Part shown: positions 60,820 to 64,000 of the stretch, one piece after another
Layout of the letters: each line of letters opens with the position of its first letter
Numbering within the stretch: position 1 is the first letter of the stretch
Origin: Candidatus Cloacimonadota bacterium
GTDB taxonomy: Bacteria; Cloacimonadota; Cloacimonadia; Cloacimonadales; Cloacimonadaceae
DNA: 64,000 bases
NCBI GenBank assembly: GCA_012516855.1
Contig: JAAYWB010000060.1
Location: 1 to 64,000 of the forward strand
Direction: 5' to 3'
The notes under the pieces: model-generated
The model's input: only the letters and a program-made list of their open reading frames with translations
Told to the model about the DNA's origin: nothing
Databases searched by the model: none
Translations under genes and position numbers: made by a program

Positions 60820-63800
60820 CTAAAAGTTGAACGACACACCAAAGGTGACGCCGCGATAGTTGCTCCAAAAACTGGGGTTTTGGATGTATTTATCGTAAAC
60901 AAATCTAACTTCGGGATAGGTGTAGCCGGTATTGGCGTCGGCGAGGTCCGGTTCGCTTCCGGTATGCAGTTCGCTGCCGGTTTTGGGGTACACGGTGTAC
61001 ACGTTTCTGGTTCCGAAGAGGTTTTCCACGTCCATGAAGAGGCGAAGGTTCATCTTCTGGGAGAGGGTGATGCCTTTGGTGATGCGCAGATTGGCCTGAT
61101 GGGTAAATTTCTTGCGGGCGCTGTTAGTGTCCAGCATGCTGTTCCCTTCCACGCTCTGCGGAGTATAGGGCGCCCCGGAGGCGAAGCTCCAGTTGATGTT
61201 CGCGCTCAGGTCATCCACGGGCAGGATGAAGTCTGTGAAAGGAACGAAGAATTCTTCGCCGCGGCCTATCCTGAAGGTGTAGTTCAGGCTCAGGTTGTGG
61301 CGCACATCCCAGTCCAGCGGAAATTCGCGCAGGTTGGTGGCTTCGTCCTGAATCACGGTGGAGGAGTTGTTTCCCTGCGCCCAGGCCAGAGAGTAGGCCA
61401 CGGACCAGTTGTTGAAGTTGGACATCATTTTTTCCAATTGGACGTCGATTCCGCGGGCGGAACCGTAGTCCTCGGAAATGAACTGGTACCAGAAGATCTG
61501 CTCTTCGCCGGGTTTGGCGACCTTCATTGTGCTTACATAGTTGTAAAGGTTCTTGTAATAGGCGGTCATGTCAAGCACGTAGTCGTCGGAAAGCTGGTGG
61601 GAAAGGCCTACTTCGTAGGTCTTGGTGATCTGCGGCTCCAGCTTGGTGTTGCCGACAGTGATGGTCTGGTCGGAAACATTGGCGTCGGCGGGGGTTTTGG
61701 AAGTGAAGATGAACTGCATCTGAGGCAACTGGTTCTGATAGTTGTAGGCGAAGCGCAGCACGTCGCGGTCGGTGATGGGGTGTGAAACGCCCAGGCGCGG
61801 GGAAAGCATAAGCTGCCAGCGCTCGCTGGGGTCGAAATCCACTTCCCGGTAGCTGGCGTCGTCTTGCAGCACCTTGTATTTGGTTCCCAGATACCAGAGG
61901 TCAAGACGCAGGCCGGCATTCACGATCATGCCTTCCCATACCATCTTGTCCTGGAGGTAGTAAGCCGCCTGCCAGGGATCGGCTTGATAGCCGTCGCGTT
62001 TGCCTGAAGCTTCCTGGGCGGCTTTGAAATAATCAGCGGGTTTGTAGATGGGAATCAACACTCCGTCGTCGGTTTCGTACATTGAGTAAAGTTCATTAGG
62101 CACGTTGGTTATGTTGCCGTCTGCATCATATTCGGGAACAAAATCCGCCATGCCGTTCCATTTGCGTTTCAGGCTGGCTTGGAACCTGTCTTCATAGATA
62201 TTCAGGAAATTCTGCAGCTGGTCTTTCTTGATCGAGTGCTTGATCAGCTCCAGGCCGGTCTTGGCCAGATGGGTTTCGTTAACCTGCCATTCAAAGTCGG
62301 CCCGGGCGCTCGCTGAAGTGGTGATGTCGTCCTGGAAAAACTGATAGATGTAGCCGGGGGGCGTGAAGCCCGTCACCATGCGCGGGTCTTCCACGCTGGC
62401 GATGCGGTAGGTCCAGAAAGAATAATCGAAGTAATCGGCATCGCTGATCCCGTCACCGTTGTAGTCAGGGCTGTACACACCGTCTGAGTTGTGGTCCACG
62501 CTGTCCCAGCCCTGGTTGCCCAGCAGCACGTTGTCCACGTAGTCCTCGCCGGGATTTTCAGGATCCAGGCCATCATACATATAGAGGTAGTTGCTGCGGT
62601 CGATCCCGCGGGGTCCAGTTTTGCTATCCTTTTGGTAATAGCTGCCTTTCACCTTGATGTTCATGGCCGGGTTGAAAGCGTATTCGTAGTTGGCGACATA
62701 CTGCCTCTGTTCGGTTTCGCTCACGGCATAGGTGTCCAGCGCGTAACGGTTTTGCCAGGAGAAGGGGTAATCGAGGGAGCGGTCGCCGCGGATGCCCAGA
62801 GTGATGCGCTGGATGTCGCTGATCACGAACTTGGTTTTCAGGTTCACGTTGTAGGCATTATAGTTGCGGTTGCCGAAATCGATGCCCAGGAATCTGGTCC
62901 TGTCGGCATAGGGGTCGTTGACCGGATACTCATATTCCAGCAACTGCCGGTACTTGCCGGTGAGCGAATCGAAAAAGACATACTCCGACATCGGGTCCGC
63001 GACGTAGTATTGTTTCATCCGGCCGTCCATCCATTCGCCGCCGCCATTGAAGAAGAAGGTGAGGCGTTCGCGCAGTTTTTCTGAGCCCAGTGCCCAGATG
63101 GGACCGCCAATGGCAAATTTGACCACGTCAGAGTTCCTGCCTGAGCCGATGATGTGATCGGTGTTGTATTCGATCTTTCCGGAAAAGAAAGGATCGCCGT
63201 CCTTGGTGACGATGTTGACCACGGCGGCCTGGGCGTTTCCGTATTCAGCAGGGAAACCGCCGGTCATCACTTTCATGTCGAGGATGGCATCCGTATCCAC
63301 CTGGAGAGCGCTGCCGCCGTCCACGGGATCGGTAACCGATTGGCCGTCAACCGTGAAGTTGATTTCGTTGGCGCGACTGCCACGGACGTGAAGCTCTCCG
63401 CCGATGTTGGAAACACCGGCCTGCAGAGCCATGATCCCGGCCACGTCACTCACAGAGACATCGCTCATGCGGTCCATTTCGATCTGGCGCTCAGACGCCG
63501 TGCGGTCTTTACCAACCACGTCCTGTTCTGCGGTTACCGTGACGGAGGCGATTTTAACGCCGGCTTTTTTCATCACGGGCGAGAGGCTGGCAGTCTGGTC
63601 AACCTGGATGCGGACATCAGTGTAGGTGACGGAGTCGTAGCCAATCAGAGAAAACTTCACTGTGTACATCCCGGGCGGGATGTTGATGAGAATTCTGCTT
63701 CCCTTGGCGTCGGTCTGTCCACCGGTAATCCGCTGGTTACCTCTCATGACAATGATGTTAACGTATTCAAGTGGTTTGCCTGCGTTGTCTCGCACGCGAA

Positions 63801-63885
63801 CAGCGAGGCGTCCGGTCGTGGCTGCTTCCAAAAAAGTGGCGCAACCGATTAACAGTATAAGCAGGATCAATGCAGTTTTTCGCAT
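60820..63885 (-). CDS. TonB-dependent receptor heading the TonB/ExbBD block
   Basis: 1021 aa. The ATG at 63885 follows AAGGGAGG; signal peptide ALILLILLIGCATFLEAA. Residues ~25-115 are the carboxypeptidase-regulatory-like domain (GKPLEYVNIIVMRG), ~140-240 the plug (VRGSRANEINFTVDGQSVTDP, MTGGFPAEYGNAQAAVVNIVTKDG), and the rest a barrel ending in FGVSFNF. Contains acidic loops (NSDGVYSPDYNGDGISDAD). The ligand is unknown. First gene of the run; no clear promoter in the 115 nt to the right edge. Confidence 0.92.
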   Translation of the reverse strand: MRKTALILLILLIGCATFLEAATTGRLAVRVRDNAGKPLEYVNIIVMRGNQRITGGQTDAKGSRILINIPPGMYTVKFSLIGYDSVTYTDVRIQVDQTASLSPVMKKAGVKIASVTVTAEQDVVGKDRTASERQIEMDRMSDVSVSDVAGIMALQAGVSNIGGELHVRGSRANEINFTVDGQSVTDPVDGGSALQVDTDAILDMKVMTGGFPAEYGNAQAAVVNIVTKDGDPFFSGKIEYNTDHIIGSGRNSDVVKFAIGGPIWALGSEKLRERLTFFFNGGGEWMDGRMKQYYVADPMSEYVFFDSLTGKYRQLLEYEYPVNDPYADRTRFLGIDFGNRNYNAYNVNLKTKFVISDIQRITLGIRGDRSLDYPFSWQNRYALDTYAVSETEQRQYVANYEYAFNPAMNIKVKGSYYQKDSKTGPRGIDRSNYLYMYDGLDPENPGEDYVDNVLLGNQGWDSVDHNSDGVYSPDYNGDGISDADYFDYSFWTYRIASVEDPRMVTGFTPPGYIYQFFQDDITTSASARADFEWQVNETHLAKTGLELIKHSIKKDQLQNFLNIYEDRFQASLKRKWNGMADFVPEYDADGNITNVPNELYSMYETDDGVLIPIYKPADYFKAAQEASGKRDGYQADPWQAAYYLQDKMVWEGMIVNAGLRLDLWYLGTKYKVLQDDASYREVDFDPSERWQLMLSPRLGVSHPITDRDVLRFAYNYQNQLPQMQFIFTSKTPADANVSDQTITVGNTKLEPQITKTYEVGLSHQLSDDYVLDMTAYYKNLYNYVSTMKVAKPGEEQIFWYQFISEDYGSARGIDVQLEKMMSNFNNWSVAYSLAWAQGNNSSTVIQDEATNLREFPLDWDVRHNLSLNYTFRIGRGEEFFVPFTDFILPVDDLSANINWSFASGAPYTPQSVEGNSMLDTNSARKKFTHQANLRITKGITLSQKMNLRLFMDVENLFGTRNVYTVYPKTGSELHTGSEPDLADANTGYTYPEVRFVYDKYIQNPSFWSNYRGVTFGVSFNF

Positions 63886-64000
63886 CGAAAAACCTCCCTT
63901 CTTGTATGGCTTTTTTACTCTTAATTCACGCTCTGTAAAGAAATACATTCATTCTCAACACAGTATTTCTACGTAGGATGCGATTATCTGGCTCAGCCAA

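Overview
The window looks like a chromosomal segment of an anaerobic, diderm bacterium of the FCB superphylum; my best guess is a Candidatus Cloacimonadota (WWE1) lineage. Seen in the sequence: a BamA-type outer-membrane assembly factor, two TonB-dependent receptors, a complete TonB/ExbB/ExbD set, a PorV-like beta-barrel, and about nine exported proteins that end in a ~90-residue PNPFNPxT...GxYFYRL...K tail of the type IX sorting (Por/FlgD-like) family. These occur together with a large [FeFe]-hydrogenase/NuoEF cluster and a ferredoxin-type EtfA. No rRNA, tRNA, CRISPR array, phage or insertion sequence was found. The phylum call is inference.

Layout. 1-2.2 kb: EtfA with an N-terminal ferredoxin domain, then QueE. 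2.3-8.6 kb (minus): an AddAB-like helicase/nuclease pair. 8.9-16.8 kb (minus): bamA, a radical SAM protein, ispD, a 915-residue GlmS-like protein and ispF in tight order, then an endonuclease III-like glycosylase. 17-21.2 kb (plus): secreted M1-type metallopeptidase and a secreted protein, both with sorting tails. 21.6-22.1 kb (minus): dCMP deaminase. 22.5-26.4 kb (plus): a heterodimeric ABC exporter. 26.5-36 kb (plus): exported proteins, a TonB-dependent receptor and a DUF4249-like lipoprotein.

36.3-46.7 kb (minus): a 12-gene hydrogenase cluster. It encodes HydA, two complete NuoE/NuoF pairs, HndB, a second divergent [FeFe]-hydrogenase-like protein, two small GHKL ATPases, two DRTGG-like proteins and a PHP hydrolase, with nearly every junction overlapping or under 25 nt. 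It ends in a strong intrinsic terminator.

47.1-63.9 kb (minus): a cell-envelope block. It is read from a TonB-dependent receptor through ExbB, ExbD, ExbD, TonB, a 1028-residue exported protein and a PorV-like barrel into the first of three tandem paralogous exported beta-propeller-like proteins. The other two copies have their own leaders and terminators.

Intergenic DNA carries a dispersed ~107-nt palindromic repeat (three copies), a second ~60-nt hairpin repeat (two copies, opposite orientation) and a nested inverted repeat between convergent genes. The most interesting items are the duplicated diaphorase modules joined to a putative sensory module in the hydrogenase cluster, the mosaic tandem paralogs, and the palindromic repeat family.
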